From Candidatus Woesebacteria bacterium UBA5073 (GTDB lineage Bacteria > Patescibacteriota > Microgenomatia > UBA8517): 12,839 bases of DNA. The notes under the pieces were generated by a model that made no database searches, was not told where the DNA came from, and was given only the letters and a program-made list of their open reading frames with translations. The position numbers and the translations under genes were made by a program. The stretch is from NCBI GenBank assembly GCA_002415845.1, contig DIAR01000026.1:9697-22535 (forward strand), read 5' to 3'. Shown here piece by piece: positions 1 through 7,213 of the stretch (within the stretch, counting starts at the first letter, position 1; each line of letters begins with the position of its first letter).

Positions 1-1335
1 ACTTCAATTGAGAAAAACGAAATCATTTCAGAGTATTTAAAAAGAAAGAAAATTCCCCATAACGTTTTAAATGCCAAGAACCACGAAAAAGAGGCTTTAA
101 TTATTGCCCAAGCCGGAAAGTTGGGTGGTGTAACCGTTGCCACCAATATGGCAGGGAGAGGTGTCGACATTGTTCTCGGAGGTGCCATGCCGGAGAAGCC
201 GGAAGGAAAAACTAATGAGGAGTGGCAGGAATCAAAAGAAATGGCCGTTTGGCGGGAGCATCATGAAAAGGTTCTTAAGGCCGGAGGCCTACATGTCCTG
301 GGAACGGAAAGACATGAAGCCAGGCGTGTTGATAATCAGTTAAGAGGCAGATCAGGCAGGCAGGGTGATCCCGGGTCTTCTAGGTTTTTTCTTTCCCTAG
401 AGGATGATTTAATGCGTATTTTCGGTGGGGAACAAATCTCGGGGCTGATGGATAAATTAAAACTGCCGGAAGACCAACCGATTGAAAATGCACTGGTTTC
501 AAGAGCCATCGAGCAATCCCAGGTTAAAGTCGAAGGTTTCCATTTTGATATGCGTAAAAGATTGGTTGAGTTTGACGATGTGGCCAACCAGCAAAGGGAA
601 ATCGTTTATAAACTAAGAAGAAGAGTTCTGGATGCTCAGGATGTTAAGGATGAAGTCCTGGAGAAGTTGAACGAACGGGCAGAGAAAATTGTTGAAGCCT
701 CCTGGCCGGAATTTGAGGCCAAACCCAATGTCGAAAAAATGATTATCTCTTTCCTGGACATTGTTCCTTTTGACGATGCTTCAAGGGAAAGAATCGAAGG
801 CGAAGTCGAGAAAAGAAACAACAAAGAAGAGGTTAAAGAGCTTTTGAAAAAAGTAATTGCCGATATCCATAAAACCAGAGAAGGTCAGGTTGGAAAAGAA
901 ACCATGCGCCAGATTGAAAAGTATGCTTACCTTGGGTCAATTGATCATCATTGGATTGACCATATTGATCACATTGATGATTTAAGGGAAGCAATTACCC
1001 TAAGAGCTTACGGTCAAAGGGATCCTTTGATTGAATTTAAAAACGAAGCCTTTCAACTTTTTGAAAACTTGATTGAAAGAATTAACGTCGAGCTTTCGGG
1101 CCGACTATTCAGAATAGGTGTTGCCCAACCACAATCGGAAATTCCTTTGAGTCGGGCCAGAATGAATGTCGATAAAGGCGATCAAACCGGCTTAAAGGGA
1201 GAAGCAGACGCTGCAGTTGAAAGCGGTAAGCCGGCTTTTGAGGGAAAAACGGAGAAAAAAATGGGCAGAAACGACCCCTGTTGGTGTGGAAGCGGAAAGA
1301 AATGGAAGAAATGTCATTATCCTCAAATGCAATAA
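1..1335 (+). CDS. secA: Preprotein translocase ATPase SecA (C-terminal half, 5' truncated by window edge)
   Basis: SecA is the cytoplasmic motor that uses ATP to push unfolded preproteins through SecYEG. The reading frame is open from base 1, so the first half (NBD1 and most of the preprotein cross-linking domain) lies outside the window; 444 residues are visible. They begin in NBD2 with the SecA-typical stretch VLNAKNHEKEA. Helicase motif V follows (TNMAGRGVDI, local residues 48-57), then motif VI (QLRGRSGRQ, 113-121). The helical scaffold/wing region has the signature LREAITLRAYGQRDP near 325-340. The protein ends in an intact SEC-C zinc motif with C427, C429, C438 and H439, which in this family binds zinc and contacts SecB or ribosomes. 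Motif V reads GRGVD where most SecAs have GRGTD. Between motifs V and VI is a roughly 30-residue charged insert (AMPEKPEGK onward), as in many SecAs. Identification is essentially certain. Confidence 0.98.
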   Translation, partial: TSIEKNEIISEYLKRKKIPHNVLNAKNHEKEALIIAQAGKLGGVTVATNMAGRGVDIVLGGAMPEKPEGKTNEEWQESKEMAVWREHHEKVLKAGGLHVLGTERHEARRVDNQLRGRSGRQGDPGSSRFFLSLEDDLMRIFGGEQISGLMDKLKLPEDQPIENALVSRAIEQSQVKVEGFHFDMRKRLVEFDDVANQQREIVYKLRRRVLDAQDVKDEVLEKLNERAEKIVEASWPEFEAKPNVEKMIISFLDIVPFDDASRERIEGEVEKRNNKEEVKELLKKVIADIHKTREGQVGKETMRQIEKYAYLGSIDHHWIDHIDHIDDLREAITLRAYGQRDPLIEFKNEAFQLFENLIERINVELSGRLFRIGVAQPQSEIPLSRARMNVDKGDQTGLKGEADAAVESGKPAFEGKTEKKMGRNDPCWCGSGKKWKKCHYPQMQ

Positions 1336-1344
1336 CGGATGAGG

Positions 1345-1373
1345 TTTACATTAGATTTTGAAAGGATAATAAT
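1345..1373 (+). promoter_or_regulatory. Predicted promoter for the 1381 gene, leaderless arrangement
   Basis: TTTACA (1345-1350) and AATAAT (1368-1373) are separated by exactly 17 bases, each one mismatch from the sigma-70 consensus. Seven bases separate the -10 from the ATG at 1381, so transcription would begin at or next to the start codon. A second TATAAT at 1374-1379 lies too close to the ATG to serve it. The arrangement favours 1381 over an in-frame ATG at 1339, which would lie upstream of the -35 box. Confidence 0.5.
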
Positions 1374-1380
1374 TATAATA

Positions 1381-2817
1381 ATGACTTTATCAAAGAGACA
1401 AAAAATTGGTGTTTGGTTTGTTTTGTTGGCAGCCATTCTTGTCGTCGGTGCCTTTGTTTGGATTAAATTTCCATCCCTCTTTAATTTTGGGAATAAAGAG
1501 GTGGCGACGGGAATAACAAAAAAGAATGCAGCGATTTTAGCCGATGCAATTGATAAACGTAACCTAAATGGAAATATAGTATATGTTATTAAGAATAAAT
1601 TAAATGAATATAATCTGAACACTTCTGAAGATAAAACGTTGTATGAGGCATCTACAGAATTTTTAAACTGTTATTTTTCCGAAAACAACTGTTTTGCCGT
1701 AATTGGAACAGAGCTACATAAAATTAATATCCAAACAGGTAGCGATGTTGCCCTACCCTTAGGCATCGATGTTTCTGGGGGGCTTATTAACGGTATTTTT
1801 CCTTCGCCGGATGAAAATAAAGCGATTCTTAATGTCGATATTGATCCCTATAGAAATATTTATGGGATTTTTATTGTTGATTTTCAGAGTGAAAAAAGTG
1901 GGGCAATAAAACATTTTACAAATGATGAAATATATAGCATTCGGAATGGGATATATTGGCTTAGTGACAGTAACCATGTTTTCTTTAACGATAACAATCT
2001 GACAATTTATGAAGTAGATACCAATCAATATAGGTCTTTAGCAAAAGAACCAGGACTGGGGAACAATGCCGTTGGAGTTTCTGGATCATCTTGTGTTATG
2101 TGGTTTGTTGACAGCAAAATTACTTCCTCTAAGTCTTCATTTTATGAAACAAATAGGCCAAATTTAGTTGTTTCTGATATAAATAAAACATTTCCGGTTA
2201 AAGATAACGACGATCGTTGCTATGAATATACAATACCTTTTTATCGGTTTCCGGTTGTGGCACGTGATTTTACAAAAGTATCAAAAGTAATACCTGGTTT
2301 CCAATCAGGAGAATTTATTCTTAATACAGAGAGTAATAAAGGAAATGTAAACTTACCGATTAAGGGGGAAATCTTTTTGGTAGCAGGTGAAACAACGTTT
2401 AAGAAACTGAATCCAAATAACGAATACTCTTACGAGTTGATAGATTATAACCGTGAGACGCGCCAGGTCTTGGCCTTAAAGAAAAAAATTGTACCTATTG
2501 GCTATATGTATGATAAAGAGGGGGTACCCGATACCTTTGTTGTTGTTCTTGATGAATGGAATTATTCCGAAACGATTGGCGGAATTGATGCGGCAAACTA
2601 CAAGGAAATTGCTATTGTACAGTTGCCTAAAGAGAGCACAAAGTACATGGAGCTTCAACTTAGGTTTTCGCCCGACGGAAAATACGTAATTGAACAATTT
2701 TATCCGGAATATGTTCCCGGCAATTTTGATAAAAAGTTAAAAATATTTTCAATTAGTGACAAAAAGGTGTTGGAGTTGCCTTTCACCTTCACTGATAAAT
2801 TCGTTTGGGTAAAATAA
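1381..2817 (+). CDS. Membrane-anchored extracytoplasmic protein, probable beta-propeller, function unknown
   Basis: A 478-residue protein that I cannot assign to a named family. After a short positive N-terminus (MTLSKRQK) there is one hydrophobic helix at about residues 9-29, so the remaining ~445 residues should lie outside the membrane. That domain is strand-rich and polar. It contains two motifs resembling the SPDG turns of TolB/PD40 WD40-like propellers: SPDENKAIL near 142-150 and SPDGKYV at 430-436. This suggests, but does not prove, a beta-propeller. C97 and C104 lie seven apart, and two more cysteines occur downstream, so disulfides are possible. The start at 1381 is chosen because a good promoter sits directly before it; an in-frame ATG at 1339 would add 14 hydrophobic residues rich in isoleucine. 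The gene follows secA but appears to have its own promoter. It uses more A/T-ending codons, including many ATA, than its neighbours, so it may be fast-evolving or acquired. Confidence 0.75.
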   Translation: MTLSKRQKIGVWFVLLAAILVVGAFVWIKFPSLFNFGNKEVATGITKKNAAILADAIDKRNLNGNIVYVIKNKLNEYNLNTSEDKTLYEASTEFLNCYFSENNCFAVIGTELHKINIQTGSDVALPLGIDVSGGLINGIFPSPDENKAILNVDIDPYRNIYGIFIVDFQSEKSGAIKHFTNDEIYSIRNGIYWLSDSNHVFFNDNNLTIYEVDTNQYRSLAKEPGLGNNAVGVSGSSCVMWFVDSKITSSKSSFYETNRPNLVVSDINKTFPVKDNDDRCYEYTIPFYRFPVVARDFTKVSKVIPGFQSGEFILNTESNKGNVNLPIKGEIFLVAGETTFKKLNPNNEYSYELIDYNRETRQVLALKKKIVPIGYMYDKEGVPDTFVVVLDEWNYSETIGGIDAANYKEIAIVQLPKESTKYMELQLRFSPDGKYVIEQFYPEYVPGNFDKKLKIFSISDKKVLELPFTFTDKFVWVK

Positions 2818-2851
2818 CAAAATAAATCCCACATAAACGGTTGTTTCTCTC

Positions 2852-2880
2852 TTGAGATAGCATCTTGTTTAGTATATCTT
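2852..2880 (+). promoter_or_regulatory. Predicted promoter for glutamate dehydrogenase
   Basis: TTGAGA (2852-2857) and TATCTT (2875-2880) are spaced by 17 bases, and the ATG at 2889 follows after eight. An alternative -10, TATATC at 2873-2878, would give a 15-base spacer. Either gives a leader of only a few bases. There is no Shine-Dalgarno-like purine run before the start. Confidence 0.45.
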
Positions 2881-2888
2881 GTATCGTT

Positions 2889-4154
2889 ATGGTTAACTTT
2901 TTCATTAATGTCCAAAAACAAATTAAAGAAGATCTTTCATTAATTGAGGGTGATTATCCCGATAAGGTCTTGTTCAAAAAATTTTCTTCAGAACTTCTGA
3001 ACCCCAAAAGATTAATAAAGAAAAATCTGACCATAAAGTTGGATAACGGAAAGAAAAAAACCTTTCAGGCTTTTCGATCACAACATAACGATGCCAGGGG
3101 TCCTTTTAAGGGAGGGATTAGGTTTCATCCCAATGTTTCGGAGGATGAAGTTAAAGCCTTATCAATCCTCATGAGTCTTAAGTGTGCCGTAGTCGGTATT
3201 CCCTATGGCGGTGCCAAGGGCGGAATTAAAATCAATCCAAAAGAATTATCGGCTTTGGAAATCGAAAGACTTTCCAAAGCCTATGCCAAAGCTCTTGCTC
3301 CATATATCGGGCCTTGGGTTGATGTTCCGGCACCTGACGTGAATACCGATGAAAAAGTTATGGCCTATATGCTTGAAGCTTACGAAAAAGAAGTTGGGAT
3401 TCATGCACCAGGAACCTTTACCGGGAAACCAATTGCTTTGGGTGGATCCTTAGGACGAACCGAAGCAACAGGGAAGGCTGGTGCAATTATTTTGGAAGAA
3501 TATGCCAAGGAAAAGAAATTAAAACCGAAGGTAACCACTTTGGCTGTTCAGGGTTTTGGTAATGTCGGTTACTGGTTTTCATATCACGCTTCAAAATTGG
3601 GTTTTAAGATAGTTTCCGCTTCCGATTCGGTAGGTGCTATTTATTCCGAAAAAGGTTTAGATATTCCGAAGCTTTTGACCTTGAAAGAAAAACACGGTGA
3701 TTTTTCCAAAGTAGCCAAAGCTTTAAAATTTAAGTTTCTTTCTAATGATGAACTTCTGACTTTGCCGGTTGATGTTTTAGTGCCGGCGGCATTGGAGGCC
3801 GTCATTACCGAAAAGAATGTCTTTTTAGTTAAAGCCAAAACGATTTTGGAAATGGCCAACGGTCCGGTTACAACCGAAGCCTATAAGACTCTTAAAGAGA
3901 AAGCAATTGTTGTTTTACCGGATATCCTCTGTAATGCCGGAGGTGTTACCGTTTCTTATTTTGAGTGGGTTCAAAATCTTCAAGGATATTCATGGACCGA
4001 AGAAAAAGTGAATGAAGAACTGTCAAAAATAATGAAAAAAGCCTTTCGGGAAATTCATGAATACGCCAAGGTTAAAAAAGTTGATTATCATGTAGCGGCC
4101 AACTTGCTGGCTCTTAAAAGAATTATTGAGGCGATGATTCTACGGGGTCTTTAA
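2889..4154 (+). CDS. Glutamate dehydrogenase (NAD(P)-dependent, hexameric Glu/Leu/Phe/Val family)
   Basis: Catalyses reversible oxidative deamination of glutamate to 2-oxoglutarate and ammonium in the cytoplasm. The 421-residue length is normal for the hexameric enzymes. Key residues are present with the same spacing as in clostridial GDH: K74 in GPFKGGIRF, K98 in MSLKCA, catalytic K110 in PYGGAKGGI and catalytic D150 in PAPDVNT. K74, together with S356 seven residues after N349, matches the residues that hold the glutamate side-chain carboxylate; leucine, valine and phenylalanine dehydrogenases replace both. That supports glutamate as the substrate. The Rossmann fold begins at GFGNVG (222-227); NAD versus NADP preference cannot be read with confidence. 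The start is the ATG at 2889 just after a promoter; a TTG at 2865 in frame would add eight residues and lies within the -10 region. The next gene is an alpha-oxoamine synthase behind its own possible promoter, so the two form an amino-acid metabolism block but may be transcribed separately. Confidence 0.95.
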   Translation: MVNFFINVQKQIKEDLSLIEGDYPDKVLFKKFSSELLNPKRLIKKNLTIKLDNGKKKTFQAFRSQHNDARGPFKGGIRFHPNVSEDEVKALSILMSLKCAVVGIPYGGAKGGIKINPKELSALEIERLSKAYAKALAPYIGPWVDVPAPDVNTDEKVMAYMLEAYEKEVGIHAPGTFTGKPIALGGSLGRTEATGKAGAIILEEYAKEKKLKPKVTTLAVQGFGNVGYWFSYHASKLGFKIVSASDSVGAIYSEKGLDIPKLLTLKEKHGDFSKVAKALKFKFLSNDELLTLPVDVLVPAALEAVITEKNVFLVKAKTILEMANGPVTTEAYKTLKEKAIVVLPDILCNAGGVTVSYFEWVQNLQGYSWTEEKVNEELSKIMKKAFREIHEYAKVKKVDYHVAANLLALKRIIEAMILRGL

Positions 4155-4195
4155 TCTTCCTGAAACGATTTGAATTTTATTTTCAAGGCTAATCG

Positions 4196-4204
4196 TGGTA
4201 TCCT
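4196..4204 (+). promoter_or_regulatory. Extended -10 promoter before kbl-like gene
   Basis: TGG-TATCCT forms an extended -10 (TGn plus TATCCT). The ATG at 4214 comes nine bases later. There is no convincing -35 at 17 bases, which extended -10 promoters tolerate. The predicted leader is about 0-3 bases. Confidence 0.45.
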
Positions 4205-4213
4205 TTAACCTAT

Positions 4214-5398
4214 ATGGCATCCGGAAAACTGGATTGGATTGATGAAGAAATAAATCTTCTTAAAGAACAGGGCTTTTATAAAACCTTAAAAACCGTTGGC
4301 AGTGCCAATGACGCCCACTTTATAGTTAACGGAAAAGAAGTTTTAAATTTCTGCTCCAATAACTATCTTGGTTTTGCCGACCATCCCCGCATAAAAAAAG
4401 CAGCTAAAGAAGCCGTTGATAAATATGGTGTTGGGGCGGGAGCCGTGAGAACCATTTCCGGCAACAACATTATTCATGAAGAATTGGAGAAAAAACTGGC
4501 CGAATTTAAAAAAGCCGAAGCGGCTATTCTTTTTCAAAGCGGTTATTGTGCCAATATTGCCACCATTCCCGTTTTGGTTGGTGAAGGTGATATTATCTTT
4601 TCCGACGAATTAAATCACGCCAGTATTATCGACGGCTGCCGTTTGACCAAAGCTCTGATTGTTAGATATAAACATAACGATGTGGTGGATTTGGAAAAAC
4701 AAATTAAGGATAACTCCAAATTTAGAAGAGGTTTGATTATTACCGATGGCGTTTTCAGTATGGATGGGGATATTGCTCCCTTGCCAAAGATCGTTGAAGT
4801 TGCCGAAAAATATGGTTTGATGACGATGGTTGATGATTCTCATGGAGAAGGAGTTTTGGGCTCCAACGGTCGGGGAATTGTTGATCATTTTCATTTACAC
4901 GGACGGGTTGATGTTGAATTAGGAACCCTAAGCAAAGCTTTTGGTGTAGTTGGTGGTTTTATTACCGGAAGCCAGAAGGTGGTTGATATCTTAAAACAAA
5001 AGGCTAGACCGTTTCTTTTTTCAACTTCCATGTCATTGGTTGATACCGCGGCCTGTATTGAAGCCGTTAAGGTTTTGGGCGAGTCTGATGATCTGGTTAA
5101 AAAACTGTGGGCCAATACTAAATATTTCAAAGAGGGAATGAAGGAGTTGGGTTTTGATATCGGTAAGAGTGAAACACCGATTACGCCGGTTATGCTTAAA
5201 GACGCCAATTTAACACGCGAATTCAGTCAAGCCCTTTTTGAAGAGGGTGTTTTGGCAACAGCGATTGTTTATCCGACGGTGGCCAAAGATATGGCCAGAA
5301 TCAGAGTGATGCCTTCGGCCTCCCATTCCAAAGACGATTTGGATAAAGCCTTGGCCGCTTTTGGCAAAATCGGTAAGGCAATGAAAGTTATTAAATAG
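4214..5398 (+). CDS. kbl: PLP-dependent alpha-oxoamine synthase, probably glycine C-acetyltransferase (2-amino-3-ketobutyrate CoA ligase)
   Basis: Fold-type I PLP enzyme of the KBL/BioF/ALAS/SPT family, 394 residues, the usual length. KBL interconverts 2-amino-3-oxobutyrate plus CoA with glycine plus acetyl-CoA. Visible signatures are FCSNNYLGFADHP near 46-58, GVGAGAVRTISGN near 72-84, NHAS with H135, VDDSHGEGVLG near 206-216 with the PLP-contacting Asp and His, and LGTLSKAFGVVGGF with the Schiff-base lysine K241. The C-terminus has RIRVMPSASHSKDDLD, the usual end motif. KBL is favoured over BioF by the overall match (DDSHGEGVLG, GRGIVDHF) and the absence of biotin genes nearby, but substrate within this family is hard to tell from sequence. 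KBL normally pairs with threonine dehydrogenase, which is not in the window, so its local pathway is unclear; it could supply glycine. The tgt-family gene starts nine bases after the stop, suggesting an operon. Confidence 0.85.
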   Translation: MASGKLDWIDEEINLLKEQGFYKTLKTVGSANDAHFIVNGKEVLNFCSNNYLGFADHPRIKKAAKEAVDKYGVGAGAVRTISGNNIIHEELEKKLAEFKKAEAAILFQSGYCANIATIPVLVGEGDIIFSDELNHASIIDGCRLTKALIVRYKHNDVVDLEKQIKDNSKFRRGLIITDGVFSMDGDIAPLPKIVEVAEKYGLMTMVDDSHGEGVLGSNGRGIVDHFHLHGRVDVELGTLSKAFGVVGGFITGSQKVVDILKQKARPFLFSTSMSLVDTAACIEAVKVLGESDDLVKKLWANTKYFKEGMKELGFDIGKSETPITPVMLKDANLTREFSQALFEEGVLATAIVYPTVAKDMARIRVMPSASHSKDDLDKALAAFGKIGKAMKVIK

Positions 5399-5407
5399 TC
5401 TTCGTTT

Positions 5408-6505
5408 ATGGATAAGCCAACTTCTTTTAAGTATCAAGGCGGAGAGCTGCCTTTACCTTTCTTTTTTCCCGACGCGACCAGAGCCGTGGTTAAAACGATT
5501 GATTCGCAGGATTTGGTAAGCACCAAAACTCCGGGGATTTTGGTTAACACCTACCACCTCTTTCGTGAATTGGGGAGTGATGTTTTTGATAAATTTAATG
5601 GCGTCGGTAATTTTATGAATTATCACGGAGGCATCATTTCCGACTCCGGCGGTTTTCAGGTTATGTCTTTAATCAAAAGAAAAGAAGGTTTGGGAAAAGT
5701 AACCGATGAAGGCGTTACTTTTAAACCGGAAGGCCAGAAAAAAATATTATTAACTCCGGAAAAATCAATCCGTTTTCAAATGTCGCTTTCTTCCGATATG
5801 TTGGTGGTCTTGGATGATTTTACCGATCCGAAAGCTAATTACAAAGAAGCGAAAGTTTCAGTGGAAAGAACAATCGATTGGGCCAAAAGATCAAAAGCCG
5901 AATTTGAAAAGCTTTGTCAAAAAAATAAATTAACCAAGGGAAGGAAACCTTATCTTTTGGGCGTTGTTCAGGGTGGAGAGTTTCAGGATTTAAGAAAGGA
6001 ATGCACTAAAAGATTAGTGGAGATTGGTTTTGACGGCTTGGGTTATGGCGGTTGGCCGATTAAAAACGGTGGCGGCTTTGATTACAAGTCGGCCGAAACA
6101 ATTGCCAAATATACGCCCAAAAACTACTTCTTATATGGTTTGGGAGTGGGCAAGCCCGATGAGATTGTTAAGTTGGTGGGGATGGGCTATTCCATTTTTG
6201 ATTGTGTTCTTCCAACCAGGGACGCCAGACACAAAAGACTCTATGTTTTTAACGCCGCCTCGATTGGAAAAATTAATTTGAAAGACAAAAACTTTTATTC
6301 TTTCTATACACCCAACAAACAAAAATATGTTTTGGATAAAACGCCTGTTAGCAAGGCCTGCGATTGTTTACTTTGTAAAAATTATTCAAAAGGATATTTG
6401 GCCCACTTATCCCGAATGGATGAAATCACGGCTTTAAGACTCGCAACGATTCATAATTTGCGTTTTTATTCTTTGCTTATGGAAAAACTTCGGGAAAATT
6501 ATTGA
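5408..6505 (+). CDS. tgt: tRNA-guanine transglycosylase family protein, divergent substrate pocket
   Basis: TGT swaps guanine 34 in the anticodon of tRNAs for Asp, Asn, His and Tyr with a 7-deazaguanine (preQ1 in most bacteria, queuine in eukaryotes and some salvaging bacteria). The 365 residues carry the TIM-barrel signatures: NTYHL (47-51), SDSGGFQVMS with general-base D79, VVQGG (187-190 region), nucleophile D265 in FDCVLPTRDAR, and the zinc site C318, C320, C323 and H349 (CDCLLCKNYSKGYLAHL, then IHN). Two departures stand out. The pocket loop usually written GGLxVGE is GGWPIKN (214-220), removing the glutamate that recognises the base. The residue matching Zymomonas Cys158 is F138. The N-terminus is about 15-20 residues shorter than usual. 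Transglycosylase chemistry looks intact, but the base inserted is uncertain. The start at 5408 lies nine bases after the upstream stop, without a Shine-Dalgarno. The TGA stop lies inside the -35 of the next promoter. Confidence 0.9.
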   Translation: MDKPTSFKYQGGELPLPFFFPDATRAVVKTIDSQDLVSTKTPGILVNTYHLFRELGSDVFDKFNGVGNFMNYHGGIISDSGGFQVMSLIKRKEGLGKVTDEGVTFKPEGQKKILLTPEKSIRFQMSLSSDMLVVLDDFTDPKANYKEAKVSVERTIDWAKRSKAEFEKLCQKNKLTKGRKPYLLGVVQGGEFQDLRKECTKRLVEIGFDGLGYGGWPIKNGGGFDYKSAETIAKYTPKNYFLYGLGVGKPDEIVKLVGMGYSIFDCVLPTRDARHKRLYVFNAASIGKINLKDKNFYSFYTPNKQKYVLDKTPVSKACDCLLCKNYSKGYLAHLSRMDEITALRLATIHNLRFYSLLMEKLRENY

Positions 6506-6530
6506 CAAAGCAAAAAACATCCTTTATACT
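6502..6530 (+). promoter_or_regulatory. Near-perfect sigma-70 promoter for LytR_C-domain gene
   Basis: TTGACA (6502-6507), a perfect -35, is followed after exactly 17 bases by TATACT (6525-6530), one mismatch from consensus. The tgt stop codon TGA (6503-6505) lies within the -35 hexamer. The GTG start at 6540 lies nine bases past the -10, giving a leader of about 2-3 bases. This is the clearest promoter in the window. Confidence 0.8.
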
Positions 6531-6539
6531 CGCGGCACA

Positions 6540-7205
6540 GTGGAAGAAAATCAAGAAAACACACAACCAGTAGTTGAAGAAACCCCAGTTGAAAAAACTC
6601 CGGAAGTTGGATTTCCTGTTTCGCAACCAAAAGCTAAAGGAAAATCAAGCAAATGGATCTTTATCGTTTTAGCATTATTGATTGTTGGTGGAGCCGCCAT
6701 CTTTATTTTTGGAAGAAATAAAGGAACGACGGAAGAAACCGTTTTCCCAACAGAAGAACCAACTATACAAGTAACAGCAACACCAACCGCCACTTTATCT
6801 CCTGCAGAAAAAGCTAAGATTTCAATCGAAGTTCAAAATGGAACCGGGATAACCGGTGAAGCCGCTTACTTGCAGGGTGTTTTAAAGACACTTGGTTACA
6901 GTGACATTAAAGTTGCTAACGCCACCACGGAAGATAACACCACAACCATCGTTACCTTCTCAAGCACCTTAAGTGCTCAGGTGGTTTCCGAGATTACCAA
7001 GAAATTAGAGGAAGTTTATAAAAGCGTTGAGACTAAAACCTCAACCACGGCTAAAACCAACGTGGTTGTTCTTACCGGTTTGAAGAAGAATGCAACCTCT
7101 AAGCCGGCAGCAACCGCAACACCAAAAGCCAGTGCTTCTGCAACACCAAAAGCCAGTGCCAGTCCATCAGCTTCTCCTAGTGTTACCCCAACGGCTACCC
7201 CCTAA
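6540..7205 (+). CDS. Single-pass membrane protein with extracytoplasmic LytR_C-like domain and Ala/Ser/Thr/Pro tail
   Basis: 221 residues in four parts. An acidic, Pro-rich cytoplasmic segment (1-37) is followed by one membrane helix (about 39-57) and a Thr/Pro-rich linker (60-88). Next is a folded region (about 93-180) starting ISIEVQNGTGITGEAAYLQGVLKTLGY, which matches the beta-alpha LytR_C domain typically seen as VxVxNGTGxxGxAxxxxxxLxxxGF. That domain is found C-terminal to LytR-Cps2A-Psr cell-wall ligases and also standalone; its role is not firmly known. The tail (184-221) is low-complexity A/S/T/P with a repeat TPKASASA/TPKASASP, likely a flexible, possibly modified, surface stalk. No LCP catalytic domain is present, so this is not a ligase. 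The start is GTG, chosen because a strong promoter ends nine bases upstream and the sequence from there is coherent. It is convergent with the next gene; the two stops are eight bases apart. Confidence 0.82.
   Translation: MEENQENTQPVVEETPVEKTPEVGFPVSQPKAKGKSSKWIFIVLALLIVGGAAIFIFGRNKGTTEETVFPTEEPTIQVTATPTATLSPAEKAKISIEVQNGTGITGEAAYLQGVLKTLGYSDIKVANATTEDNTTTIVTFSSTLSAQVVSEITKKLEEVYKSVETKTSTTAKTNVVVLTGLKKNATSKPAATATPKASASATPKASASPSASPSVTPTATP
7116..7159 (+). repeat. Tandem 20-bp direct repeat, period 24, in the low-complexity tail
   Basis: The 20-base unit GCAACACCAAAAGCCAGTGC occurs at 7116-7135 and again at 7140-7159 with no mismatch. It encodes the ATPKAS(A) repeats of the protein tail. A period of 24 bases (eight codons) means copy-number change by slippage would stay in frame. 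Confidence 0.85.
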
Positions 7206-7213
7206 ATTATCAC

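Noticed and set aside
1339..1380. In-frame ATG at 1339 as the start of the 1381 gene.
   Set aside because: It would place the start upstream of a 17-base-spaced promoter and add an odd IIIII-rich segment; 1381 fits the leaderless pattern of the window.
2818..2888. Hairpin TCTC-TT-GAGA upstream of gdh as a terminator or operator.
   Set aside because: Only four base pairs, overlaps the -35 box by chance, no T-run follows.
4891..5208. Open frame of 105 codons on the minus strand inside kbl.
   Set aside because: It is an antisense shadow of a strongly conserved PLP enzyme; it has no recognisable protein character or start signal.
5396..5407. Separate promoter for tgt (TAGTCT six bases before the ATG).
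   Set aside because: Only three of six -10 matches and no TGn or -35; nine-base gap after kbl stop favours read-through from the upstream promoter.
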